From contig NC_056049.1 in the NCBI RefSeq assembly GCF_004379255.2, forward strand, positions 8,184,001-8,248,000: a DNA stretch of 64,000 bases. The letters are read 5' to 3'. The notes under the pieces are model-generated. The model saw only the letters and a list, made by a program, of their open reading frames with translations, did no database searches and was not told the origin of the DNA. Position numbers and translations under genes: made by a program. This document shows positions 46,580 through 56,560 of the stretch, piece after piece (position 1 is the first letter of the stretch; the number at the start of each line of letters is the position of its first letter). This stretch comes from Salvia splendens (lineage: Eukaryota > Streptophyta > Magnoliopsida > Lamiales > Lamiaceae).

Positions 46580-47829
46580 ATGGATCCTTTTGAACAAATG
46601 CGTCAAATATTGGAACAATCACTTGAAGAAGATTGACGACGGGAGGCGGAAGAAGGTGCGCCGCCCCAACGACGCTCCCGTACGTACATCCATCGTAACC
46701 GGGAGGAAGCCGCCGCAAGGTTAGTACACGACTACTTCTGCGATAACCCGGTTTGGGGAGATACGTACTTCTGTCGCTGTTTCCGCATGGGGAAACCGTT
46801 ATTTCTCCACATCGCGAATACTTTGGCAGCCCGGGAAGAGTTCTTCCAGGAAGGGTTCGACGCGGTCGGCCGTCCCAGCTACACGACGCTGCAGAAATGT
46901 ACTGCAGCAATCCGCCAGCTTGCGACTGGACAAACGGCCTACATGTTCGACGAATACCTCCACATCGGAGACAGCACTGGGCGAATGTGCTTGCTCAAAT
47001 TCTGCAAAGGCGTCCGGGCAGCCTTCACCGACGAATTTCTCCGGCAGCCAAGCACGACCGATTGTCAGTTCCTGCTCGACCTTCACGAAACAGTGCACGG
47101 ATTCCCCGGAATGCTCGGTAGCGTCGATTGCATGCACTGGCAATGGAAGAATTGCCCGGTGGCGTGGAAGGGGTCCTACACGAGCGGCCACAAAGGCACA
47201 CACCCAACCGTTATACTCGAGGCCGTTGCCGACTACCACCTTTGGATCTGGCACGCGTACTTCGGGGTCCTGGGGTCGAACAACGACGTAAACGTGCTCC
47301 ACCAGTCCGACCTCTTGACCAAAGTTTTGGATGGTAAAGCGTCGGCCATCAACTTCGTCGCCAACAGCCGGCTTTATAAAATGGAGTACTATCTCGCCGA
47401 TGACATCTACCCGAAGTGGCCTACCTTCGTGAAGACGTGCAATGGATCTGTGAACCCAAAGCAGACTCTTTTTGAGCAGAGCAGGAGGCTGCTCGCAAAG
47501 GTGTGGAGAGGGCGTTCGGGGTTCTCCAAGCGCGCTTCAACATCATCAAAGCTCCGGCTCGTACGTGGTTCATGGAGAACATGGTCGACATCATGTATAC
47601 GTGCATAATCTTGCACAACATGATTGTCCAAGACGAAGGACCCGAGGCGGGAAATTGGTTCGACCCTGAATCCCCCGGAAGCTCAACCGCAAGTAGTCCG
47701 CCTCGAAGTGGAGCGCATCCGTTTATACAAGAACGGTTATCTATTCGTGCAAGGACACGCGACTCTAGCGCCCACACCCAACTCCAACAGGATCTAATTG
47801 AGCACATTTGGGCAAACTTTGGCGGATGA
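46580..47829 (+). pseudogene. PIF/Harbinger DDE transposase with one nonsense codon and one frameshift
   Basis: MDPFEQMRQILEQSLEED starts at 46580; codon 19 is TGA (46634-46636) where the sister copy has CGA. The frame then runs on through YFCRCFRMGKPLFLHIANTL, the first catalytic Asp in MLGSVDCMHWQWKNC, the second Asp in SNNDVNVLHQS, and NPKQTLFEQ. Near 47480 one base is missing relative to the other copy, so the Glu-containing GVERAFGVLQARFNIIK, then MYTCIILHNMIV and the C terminus DLIEHIWANFGG lie in another frame. Apart from these two lesions all three catalytic residues are encoded, so this copy decayed recently. About 416 residues would be full length. Confidence 0.9.
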
Positions 47830-48163
47830 AATTATTAAAATTGTGTACTTTTATTTTTTTAGGATTTTAAGTGTGTGCTTTTTATTTTTTTAAGTTTAAG
47901 TCGTAACTTTGTTTTAATGTTGGGTGTTTTTTAATAAAGTGTGTTTGTTTTTTTATTAAAGTGTGTTTTTTAATTGAATTGAGTTGGAAATAAAAAAAAA
48001 TGAAATTGAATGAATAGTAATTTAAGGAACGGTTAAGGAACGGAGGGTTGCAGGTTCCGTTCTTTAGTTAAGGAATGGAGTAAAAAAGTACAGTGGGGCC
48101 CGCAAATAGTAGTTTAAGGAATGGTTTAGGAACGGTATAGAAACAGCGTTGTGGATGGCCTAA

Positions 48164-49696
48164 TACTCCAATCACCTGCCCCATCTAAATTAAACTTAGC
48201 CCAATACTACTATTTATTCAATTCACTTGAATTAATCATATTGCCCAACACAGCATAAATCAAACCCAACCATCTCTTTCTCACTCGTCGATCTATCTCT
48301 CTTAACTTTTCCCAATTGAAAATCTCAAATATCAGAGAAGTCTCCCTACCAGCTCTCCCTCCGTCTAGCTTATCTCTCCATCTTCTCTTTCTTATTTTAC
48401 AGCGCCGCTGTCTCTCCGTCGAGCCGATAGCTGCCGCCATGGCCAGCCTCAATTCGCGACCACCGCTGTTTTGGGTCTGTTGTCACCGCCGTTCAGCCGA
48501 GCAGCCGCTGTCAGGTGGTGCTCGAAGTGACGCTCGCCTGGCCGAAACTCACCGCTGAACGGACGTTGCTGCTCCGCCGGGACAGCCTCGCCAACACGAT
48601 GCCTGTCCGCCTCTCCTCGATGCGCCGCACCTCCTCCCTCTCGTTATTACAACTCATCACCTCTCCCTCCGTCGTCGGCCCACCGCTGCTGTCGTGCCCC
48701 CCTCTCTCTCTCAGGCTCGGTTTTTCCCATTGTATTTCGTTTCTTTGGTATTAAATTTATGTGTAGAAAGGTCGTGGGATTGATTGGATATATATAGACA
48801 AAACTGATAGATATTGATGGATTTAGTGCTCGGAGAGATTTTAGGAAAGATGGAGATATTGAAAAAACGGGTAGGATAGAAAATTGGGAGAAGGAAAACT
48901 ATTTGACTGGATTTGACTAAATAGGGTTTGGAAATAATTAGCTAAAATAAAAGTAGCTCCATTGAAATAAGACTAATTGAGCTATAGGAAGAATAAATAA
49001 GATATTAGGCCCAAAGAGTGAAATACTTCTCTCGACAAATAAATAAAGACGAAAATTTCTTTTCAGATGCACAAACGATGTCCTTCCAAGAACAAGTAAA
49101 AAGGTAGAAAAGTTGGAGTGTTACACTCGGTAAGTATAATCTTCACCTACAAAGTGCATGAAATTACTGGGAAATAGGACTACAATTTGATTCACGTCAC
49201 CTAGCGAACAGCTGGGTTCACGCGGTCCCAGTCAATGAACAGCTGTGCCTAGAAGAATTTTACCACCGGACATTTGGTTTGTAGTATGCGAACTCAGCGA
49301 ACTGTTAGACAAACGCTTTTTTCCCCCTAAAATCTTCTCTAATTCGGCTTTACGTGGCCTCTTCTCCAAGTATAAATAAGACTTAGAATCAAATTAAATA
49401 GGACTTTTTACACTTTAGAAAGAAAAGAGGCTGAAATGAGACTATGCTCAAAAGTTGAAGAAAGGATTGAAGCTTCCATCCACCTAATAACTTGTCCACT
49501 ATAATATTTTCAATTATGGATTCCACCTTTGTAACCACAATGAAAGACTAGTTCTCCGAATTGCTTCTTGTTTGTAACAGAGTATTGATAAAAACATAGT
49601 ATTTTCCTGTAATTGAATGATTGAACTTTCTTTTGCAATCTAGTACTCTTATCTATTGTTTTTATATCCCCCTATGTTATTTAGAGCTAGCCTTTC
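48164..49696. other. Intergenic DNA with a GC-rich patch of unknown origin
   Basis: At 48439-48558 a short plus-strand frame starts MASLNSRPPLFWVCCHRRSA after a CT-rich leader. The surrounding 48340-48730 is GC-rich and Ser/Arg/Leu-coding in several frames. I recognise no family; it could be an orphan first exon, a non-coding RNA or transposon sequence. The remainder is AT-rich without genes. Confidence 0.35.
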
Positions 49697-49699
49697 TAA

Positions 49700-50220
49700 G
49701 AGCAGTAGCATTGGGGCCGATGCCGATGGCCACTCTTTTCGGCCTCCACACCTCAGCCGATGTATCGGCTAGGCAGATTCTTTTTCTTTTTTTTTAATTA
49801 TTTTTTATATTCTATATATACTCCATTCCCCACCAATTATTAACATTTAATCTCATTTTATTTTATCTCACTCTACATTTTACTTCTCTCTAGTCACAAT
49901 ATTTTTAATGTTTTTATCAATATTTTTAGTTTATTTTTTTCTGTATTTTTTATAAATGTAGGATATTTTCTTTTTAATGAAATTTGTTTTTTATTGAGTT
50001 GTCTTTAATTTATTTTTCTTACTATTTTTTCTCATTTTATTTCAGACTAACAATTAAAAGTAAAATATAAAAGTAGTGCTGATGTGAAAATGAGATGAGC
50101 TCTGGAATAGGCTCTCATTGCAGTGAGATAAACTCTGAGATGGACCTGCTGACGTCGCAGAAAAAAATAGAGATAGACTCTAAGATGGACTCAGTAGATA
50201 GGTCACTATTGCTAGTGCTC
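49700..50220. mobile_element. Harbinger-type MITE, 521 bp
   Basis: GAGCAGTAGCATTGGGGCC at the left and, read inward from the right, GAGCACTAGCAATAGTGACC form the TIR. TAA flanks both ends (49697-49699, 50221-50223). The interior is AT-rich and non-coding. The TIRs differ from those of the three large Harbinger elements, indicating another family. Confidence 0.85.
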
Positions 50221-50223
50221 TAA

Positions 50224-50830
50224 CACACCTTTGTCTAGGCCTATAGGCACGAGCTTTAGAAGAGAAACACACCTCTCAGCAAGTCTGACAAGTCTGTCAC
50301 TGCCTAGCTAATTTGGACTGTTTCTATACATTAGGAAGAAGTTATTTAATCTTTGAGGTAGGTCAATACATCAATCTGATTGTTGTAGACTAAACATAAT
50401 TTTTAATGCATAAAAGGAAATTTCCTCAACTCGACTAGCACTAAGTTTGTTTAATATTTTCAATATAATTTTCATCTTATGTTGTCTTATTCTTTTACTT
50501 CAATTACACTAATAAGTAAAATATCCTCTGTATAGTGTATACTACTTGGCTTCGATATGTAGCAAAAATTACTATAAGCTCCGTTTGTAATTATTATATG
50601 TATCAAAATCGAAAGAACTAGTGCGAGAGAAAATAGTGATTTCACATAAGTCATTGCAGAGACAAAAACACAAGCACGAAGTCTTATAGGTCTCGTATAA
50701 GAAGACCTTAATTTCACGAGAAGCAGTTCTTTAAACTCCCATATTCGAACATACAACCTTGCATAATTTATTCCAATTACAACATATACATCCAAAACAT
50801 GCCCTTCCTACCATCTCCCAAACTCTTCAT
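50224..50830. other. Intergenic DNA downstream of the second GRP gene
   Basis: No gene recognised; probably includes the 3' UTR of the GRP gene at its right edge. Confidence 0.5.
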
Positions 50831-51654
50831 TTAGTTCTTCGTCTCTTCATTGCCTGGTACACCACCGTGTCCTCCGCCACCTTTTCCACCACCACCATGC
50901 CCTCCGCCGCCGCCACCTTTTCCACCACCGCCATGTCCTCCACCGCCATGCCCTCCGCCGCCACCACCTTTTCCACCACCACCATGTCCTCCACCGCCGC
51001 CATGTCCACCACCTCCGCTATGTCCATCGCCGCCGCCATTGAGAGTGGTGTCATCTACAGAGGAAGCTTGCTCCGCTTCAGTAGCTGCATTACCAATATC
51101 ATCAAATAGCTTCACACCCAAAAACAGCTTTAACAGACAACAATTATGAGATGTTGTCTGGGATTGAATCGTGAGATTATTTTAATTGAAGGAGACTGTT
51201 ATGACTAATTATCACATGATTATATATCTAGCCATCCATGATTGAACTGTCAGATTCAATCTCATGAACCAAACACAAAACATGTTTAATCCCGATCTAT
51301 AATCTTGCAAACCAAACGGTCCCTAGATTATAAAACAACTTCCCGAAGGGTACAAAAGTCCTACCAGAGGGGCTGCAACACCATCGTCTGCAGCTGCCGC
51401 CGTACCAACCGCCGCAGCAGCGGCGGTAGCGGCAGTAACCGCCGCCACGTTGGTTGATCTCTTTCGGCTCATCTCCTTAAAACATAGTAGTACAAGTTTT
51501 AAAATCAGTGATATATAATGCTTTTTAAGAGATGGAAAATTAGAAATATATATATAAATATACCAAGTTGGAATTCTTCCGCAAATGCTGCGGTTGCGGC
51601 AACGAGAAGAAGAACAAGGAGAAGAAACAACGCCAAACCTTTAGAAAACTTCAT
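50831..51654 (-). CDS. Secreted Cys-rich/glycine-rich protein (GRP3-like), 3 exons, 150 aa
   Basis: Exons (minus): 51654-51564, 51472-51365, 51084-50831, phase-1 GT-AG introns as in the paralogue at 41231. Residues 1-24 (MKFSKGLALFLLLVLLLVAA plus TAAFA) are a signal peptide. Exon 2 gives DEPKEINQRGGGYCRYRRCC then GGWYGGSCRRWCC, the Cys/Arg/aromatic module. Exon 3 gives ATEAEQASSVDDTTLNGGG followed by about 55 residues of GGGGHGG/GGGGKGG repeats and the tail PGNEETKN. The conserved exon phases and Cys pattern show common descent with the first copy; the Gly-rich tract is much shorter. Likely an apoplastic or cell-wall protein, role unknown. Intron 2 (51085-51364) contains a dispersed MITE fragment. 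Confidence 0.8.
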
Positions 51655-51697
51655 GTTTTTTTGTGGTGTGAGGAATGATGGTAGAGAATGGAATGTA

Positions 51698-51703
51698 TTT
51701 ATA
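51698..51703 (-). promoter_or_regulatory. TATA box of the second GRP gene
   Basis: Minus-strand CTATAAATAC about 44 bp before the ATG, matching the short leader of the paralogue. Confidence 0.6.
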
Positions 51704-53589
51704 GTTGCATGGAAGGAGTAGACGACAATAGGATGATGACCTCATCACTCCCCTTGCAGATAAATCTTTGAATTCTTTCTTGATTTTTCTGCATTCTTTT
51801 CCACAAGTCTTATCGAGTTGGGTTTCGAGTTTAAATATATAGTAATGACACCTTTTTGTAATTTTGTTGATGAACAAAAGACACCTTTTAATTTAGCACC
51901 AATTTTCAAAAATTACTTAGTCTTATAAACAAAATAGTGTCTGTAAATAAAAGACAATTTGGTACCAATTTTCAAAATTATTTACTCTCTTAAACATAAT
52001 ATATAGTTGCAAATTTAGCAAATTAAAGAGTGTTAATTCCATTTTAACTTTATAGTAAATATGAGAATAATAAATTAGTGGATAATGGATTTACTTATCA
52101 AAAATGAAAAAGAATTAAGGGTATATTTTGTTGGTGGAAATTCAAAAATATGAAAAAATGTTTTTTTAAAATGAACATAAATTTAAAGGTCCCGCCACGG
52201 AGTACTCAAATCTGAGACCTTTGATCTCGGACATTATTAATCTCTCTATCGCTAAGCCTAAACCCTCTCTCTCACACACACAGACACAATGCGACGATGT
52301 GAACAAAAGGTAAAATCAACAGGCATTTAGCATACTAAAAGATGTGGATTTAAATGCGAACAGTGCTTTTAATTTTGTCATATTTCAAATAATTTCGCAA
52401 ATAATGTGCAAGTATGCAACTACAATCGTCTCTCTCGCTCGAACATTTTCTTCGATCCTCTTTTTAATTCATTCCTCGTTTTCCTTTACCATTTTATCGA
52501 TATTCTTTAATTTCTTTCTTAACTTTTACTTCAAAAGATTATTAACACTGATCACGCCTTCATTGAAAAAGGAAAAACGATGGAATAAGAAATATTGAGG
52601 TGGAAGACGACACCAATTTCTTACAAACAAACCAAAAGTAAGAAAAATAAATCGGTATTTGCAAAAATATAGTCTTTCTTCAAATGGGAAAACAAAATGT
52701 AGATTTCAAAATCTAAGAAAGAAAATTTTTTGGATTTGTCGCCGACAGAAATACGCGGAAAATAAGGAGGAAATCTTTTAAGGAAATCTACGTTCACACG
52801 ACCTCATGTTATTCATTTTCGTGTCGTGGCACCATCTTATGATGTAACGTAAGCAGAGCATATAGATAACTTATTTAATAAAACATGTTTTCGTCACATT
52901 GGCCAAAATTACCACTTCCAAAGCTTCCTTATAAGTACCTATCATCTAATGTTCAGATAAGATTAAATTGAAAATATTATAGAAGTCATGAATTTAATCT
53001 TAACAATAGTATTATGTACTACAAAATTTTCGAATAAGTGACCAAACATATTTACAAGAAATATGTCTCATGCAATTCACGAATTATAATTTCATAACAA
53101 TTTAACCAAGATGTCCTATATTAGGGATGACTTGATATATAAATGTGCAAAGTCAGTCAAATCGGAAATTATATTTTGTTGCAGCTAAATGAAATTACAT
53201 AAGTATATGTGCCTGCTTTTAGCAAAGTTAGTCAAAGTGGATATTTTATTTTATTTCCAGTGCTAGACACTTTTAGTTACATATTGTCTACTGGTTGTGA
53301 CACTCATTTTTGCACTACCAGGAAATATTACATGTGTCTACTTTGTTGAATTTTTCTATTCTTTTAATTTTATGCTTTATCCTATCTTTTTATTCTATAA
53401 AATATTTTTCCTTCCTTAGTCTTCAAGTGTTGCTTTTCATTACTCTTGAATTGAATTAGGATTGACTGTAATTTACAATTTGAATTTTGAGGTAACACCC
53501 AATTTATTACCTCGCTGAATCATAGTAATATTAAGCATTTTTTTATGTTTCTACTATTTTTTCTAGCATACATCCCTTTACGAGTGATG
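51704..53589. other. AT-rich intergenic DNA; possible SINE scrap near 52195-52275
   Basis: On the minus strand GGCTTAGCGATAGAGAG and GGTCTCAGATTTGAGTACTCC are loosely A-box and B-box like at the usual spacing. No gene is supported in this stretch. Confidence 0.35.
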
Positions 53590-53814
53590 ATAAAATGCAA
53601 ACTCTCAATGTTATACAAACTCCAAACTATGATCTGGACCGTTAGAAAATGTCAACCGATGATAAAATAGTAGCAATAAAAAATATCAACACAACATCAA
53701 CCATTGACATTGTATTGACATTTTATGTTGCTACTATTTTATCATTTATTAATAATTTTTAATTGTCCAAATCATAGTTTGAAATTTATATAATATTTAG
53801 AGTTTACATTTGAT
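53590..53814. mobile_element. Fold-back MITE, ~225 bp
   Basis: The left arm (CAAACTCTCAATGTTATA, CCAAACTATGATCTGGAC, AATGTCAA, GATAAAATAGTAGCAA) is complementary over about 100 bp to the right arm (TTGCTACTATTTTATC ... GTCCAAATCATAGTTTG ... AGAGTTTACATTTGAT). Such long arms make a hairpin of nearly the full element. Confidence 0.75.
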
Positions 53815-55866
53815 CTAAAGTCTCTCTATTTATATGATCATTTTTGGAGTATATGCTTCTTGTAGTTTATTTATTTGTTCATTGCCAAAGAAAGATGATT
53901 GAGCAACTAATCTATTAATATCTAAAGGGACAGTTTTTGTGAAACTTTTTAATGACCATTTTGCCCTTTTTGGCGGGAATTTGGCCAGAGTAACTGCTGT
54001 ATTATTAAGTTTCTTTCTAGCATTTTTAACCTGTTAAATAGAGTAATTGTATTTTTGTGTGAAAAGTTGTGTAGAGGCAGACCTATAGCTGCCATCTAGA
54101 AGGCCTATTTTGTTGTGACTCACCTCTAACAATATTTACTATTACATATAAATATAAAATATAACAAAATAAATCATAACAAAGAATAAAAGGGTGTAAT
54201 ATAATCCCTTTTGAAAATTAATCTCACTGTTGCAATCCATACCTGAAAAATGAAATACATCATTAGTTAAAATGTAAGCAAATTTTCAGAAACAGTAGCA
54301 CTACTACCCTAAGTGAATTGCCAGGATAATTAGTTAAAATCTAAGTAAATCTAAGCATATTTTCATATATAGTATCACTACTACCCTAAGCAAATCTTAG
54401 TTTGTTAATTTCGATTTTTTTGATTAGTCTAACAGGTGAACTTTTTACTATCCAACTTATATTAAATGCAGTATGAGTTAATATCTAAGCAAACTTTTAA
54501 TATCTAAGCAAACTTTAAATACAAGTTGCTGACTGAACTGGACTTATTAAGTTTTAGTTACCTCAAGTCATTAGATTAAATTATATATGATGAGATCTGA
54601 CAGTTATAGTTAATATCATTTATGCTATATGTATCTACTAATGCATTATTAAGGTATAGATAACTCAAATGTATAGATATATGCATTATGACCCTATCAA
54701 GTTATCTAATACTTATCTATTTTGTTTAATAGTTTAAATAGATAAAATACCAATCAACACAGTCATTTATTGGGCAAGGAAAATGGACCATTCTATTAAT
54801 TGTAACATCTATATAATTCGTTTTCCAAGACACAACTGGCACTCATTTATATTCCTTATAATTATTTCGGGTAATGCATTACCTAATATTGCTAATTCAT
54901 TTATAACCCTGTTTTATAGTTTTTATACCCATTTAATACTTATTAAAATATTATCTGGGGTATATATTTTAGATGAGATATGTGAATGGTTCTCCTAACC
55001 ATATTCCCCATAAGGAAATATATTTTTTAGTAATATATTTTTTTGAAATATATTCTTTTTTCATACCTGTTGGAATACATTCTTTTTCTTCTTCCTTCAG
55101 TTATGTTGGTGTGTAGATTTGGACAGGTTCCCTTTCTGTAGCACTTACATCATCTGTAAAAAAGCATGAAGAGTTCTAAAGGGACAGTATGTACATTATA
55201 TGTAATCAAGTATGTATTATAAACTTATGTTTAATATATACCTTATGGATTCATATTTCCATATCAAAGTATTTGTAGAGATAATAAATTGAATATATGG
55301 CATACCTTTTGTCTACCTTTTTCCTCTTTCTTCCTATTTTGAGGTTTTGTTGTAGACTCTAATAGGTCTCATGCTTGAAGCAGTCCTCGGCAGGTGTGTG
55401 TAAAGTGACTGTGTTGTAACCTCCTTTATACAATGATATTTCTCTCTCCTTTTTCTGCTATAGTAGAGGCGGCTCCTCTCTTTAGGGTTTTATATAAACC
55501 CATTGGTATTCCTGCAATTAATGCTGTTGTTAAATAATGCAGAATTCAAAATTAACCTATTTAATGTAGGAGTTGGTTGGGCCCATGTATTGAATATCCA
55601 ATTGTATTAATGTTTTAAGGTTTCCTTATTTTTCAATTACTAAGGATCCTTTTTTGGGAATTTGCATCCTTTTCTAGGTAGTACATGCCTTTATTAGATC
55701 TATTTAAAATATCTCTAAATAGGTAATTTATTAATATTTTATGAAAACAATATTAAAATAGATATTTGTTATTTCCCATATTTACATGTGAAGGGTTTTT
55801 CTCATCATTATGTCTTTTTTTGGGAGTATGCTTCTTCTTACACGCCATTGCTGTCTAACATATGTC
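53815..55866. other. AT-rich DNA upstream of the RPA-like gene, no gene seen
   Basis: Contains small internal repeats near 54240-54400 (CACTACTACCCTAAG twice) and a second TATA-like site (TTTTATATAAACCC) near 55487 that could be an alternative promoter. Helitron ends were looked for here without success. Confidence 0.45.
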
Positions 55867-55872
55867 TATAAA
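55867..55872 (+). promoter_or_regulatory. Candidate TATA box of the RPA-like gene
   Basis: GTCTATAAATACCC followed by a leader with CCATTCACTTCATC. A 5'-UTR intron must then end at TTTACAG (56544), 16 bp before the ATG. Confidence 0.45.
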
Positions 55873-56274
55873 TACCCATTCCTATTGAAAACCTTTCAAG
55901 CCATTCCATTCACTTCATCATTTCTGCTTATTCGATTTTTAGGTAGCTCTCAAAGATTTCAAGCTGCAATTTCTCAGTTTCTGTCCACTCATAGTTTAAT
56001 AGCTTACATAAACTGTTTTTATACATTTATTGATTCTGTTTTGAAATGGAAACTGTCACTCATTTCTTAGCATATGTTGTATTTTGTATGTTGTATTATA
56101 TATATGCTGAAAAAGTTTTAACCTGTGTTTATTGCTTTTGTACCCTTCTTTTTGTCACTTCAATGTGCCTTCATTCACACATTATAAGCTGTCAAAACAA
56201 AGTGAATGAGTTTTCAGACATAAAATTTGTATATACATAAAACGTGTTATATGTGTTCATTATCTGTTGTATGT

Positions 56275-56376
56275 AGATATTACTAGATGGTTTTGTAATG
56301 AATAGAGGGTCTCTCTACTGTTTTATACACTTTTGGCAGGAGATATTACTAGATGGTTTATAATGAATAGAGGGTC
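56275..56376. repeat. Short direct repeat in the 5' region of the RPA-like gene
   Basis: AGATATTACTAGATGGTTT followed by TAATGAATAGAGGGTCT occurs at 56275-56311 and 56341-56376. Confidence 0.8.
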
Positions 56377-56560
56377 TGATTACCTGTCTTTGTATCTTTC
56401 ATTTTAGGACCTCAATCATGCATTGTTGATAGATTAGTAGATACCTGCAGATCAGTGAAGAAGAGAGTTAAATATTAGCATTGTATGAGTTGTTTAAGTA
56501 ATTATATATGTCTGTATTTGAATCATTTGTATGTGTTTTTACAGGATCACTTCTGAAATA

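Larger units (their letters stand above)
46096..48160 (+). mobile_element. PIF/Harbinger transposon, transposase-only, 2065 bp
   Basis: GAGCACCCGCAACGCTGTGCC at the left and, read inward from the right, GGCCATCCACAACGCTGTTTC are the TIRs. TAA lies on both sides (46093-46095, 48161-48163). Between the left end and the promoter is the GC-rich block CGCGCCGAGGCGACGTGGCG. The tail (GGAGGGTTGCAGGTTCCGT; TAAAAAAGTACAGTGGGGCC) is shared with the elements at 3334 and 34346. Confidence 0.92.

Noticed and set aside
50850..51149. Plus-strand poly-Pro frame opposite the second GRP gene
   Set aside because: Antisense shadow of Gly codons.
54783..54998. Plus-strand 71-residue hydrophobic frame
   Set aside because: AT-rich, no family, no splice or promoter support; hydrophobicity follows from T-rich codons.
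55810..56070. Plus-strand 86-residue frame upstream of the RPA-like gene
   Set aside because: It covers the presumed TATA box and 5' leader; composition is not coding and it is not in phase with the gene.
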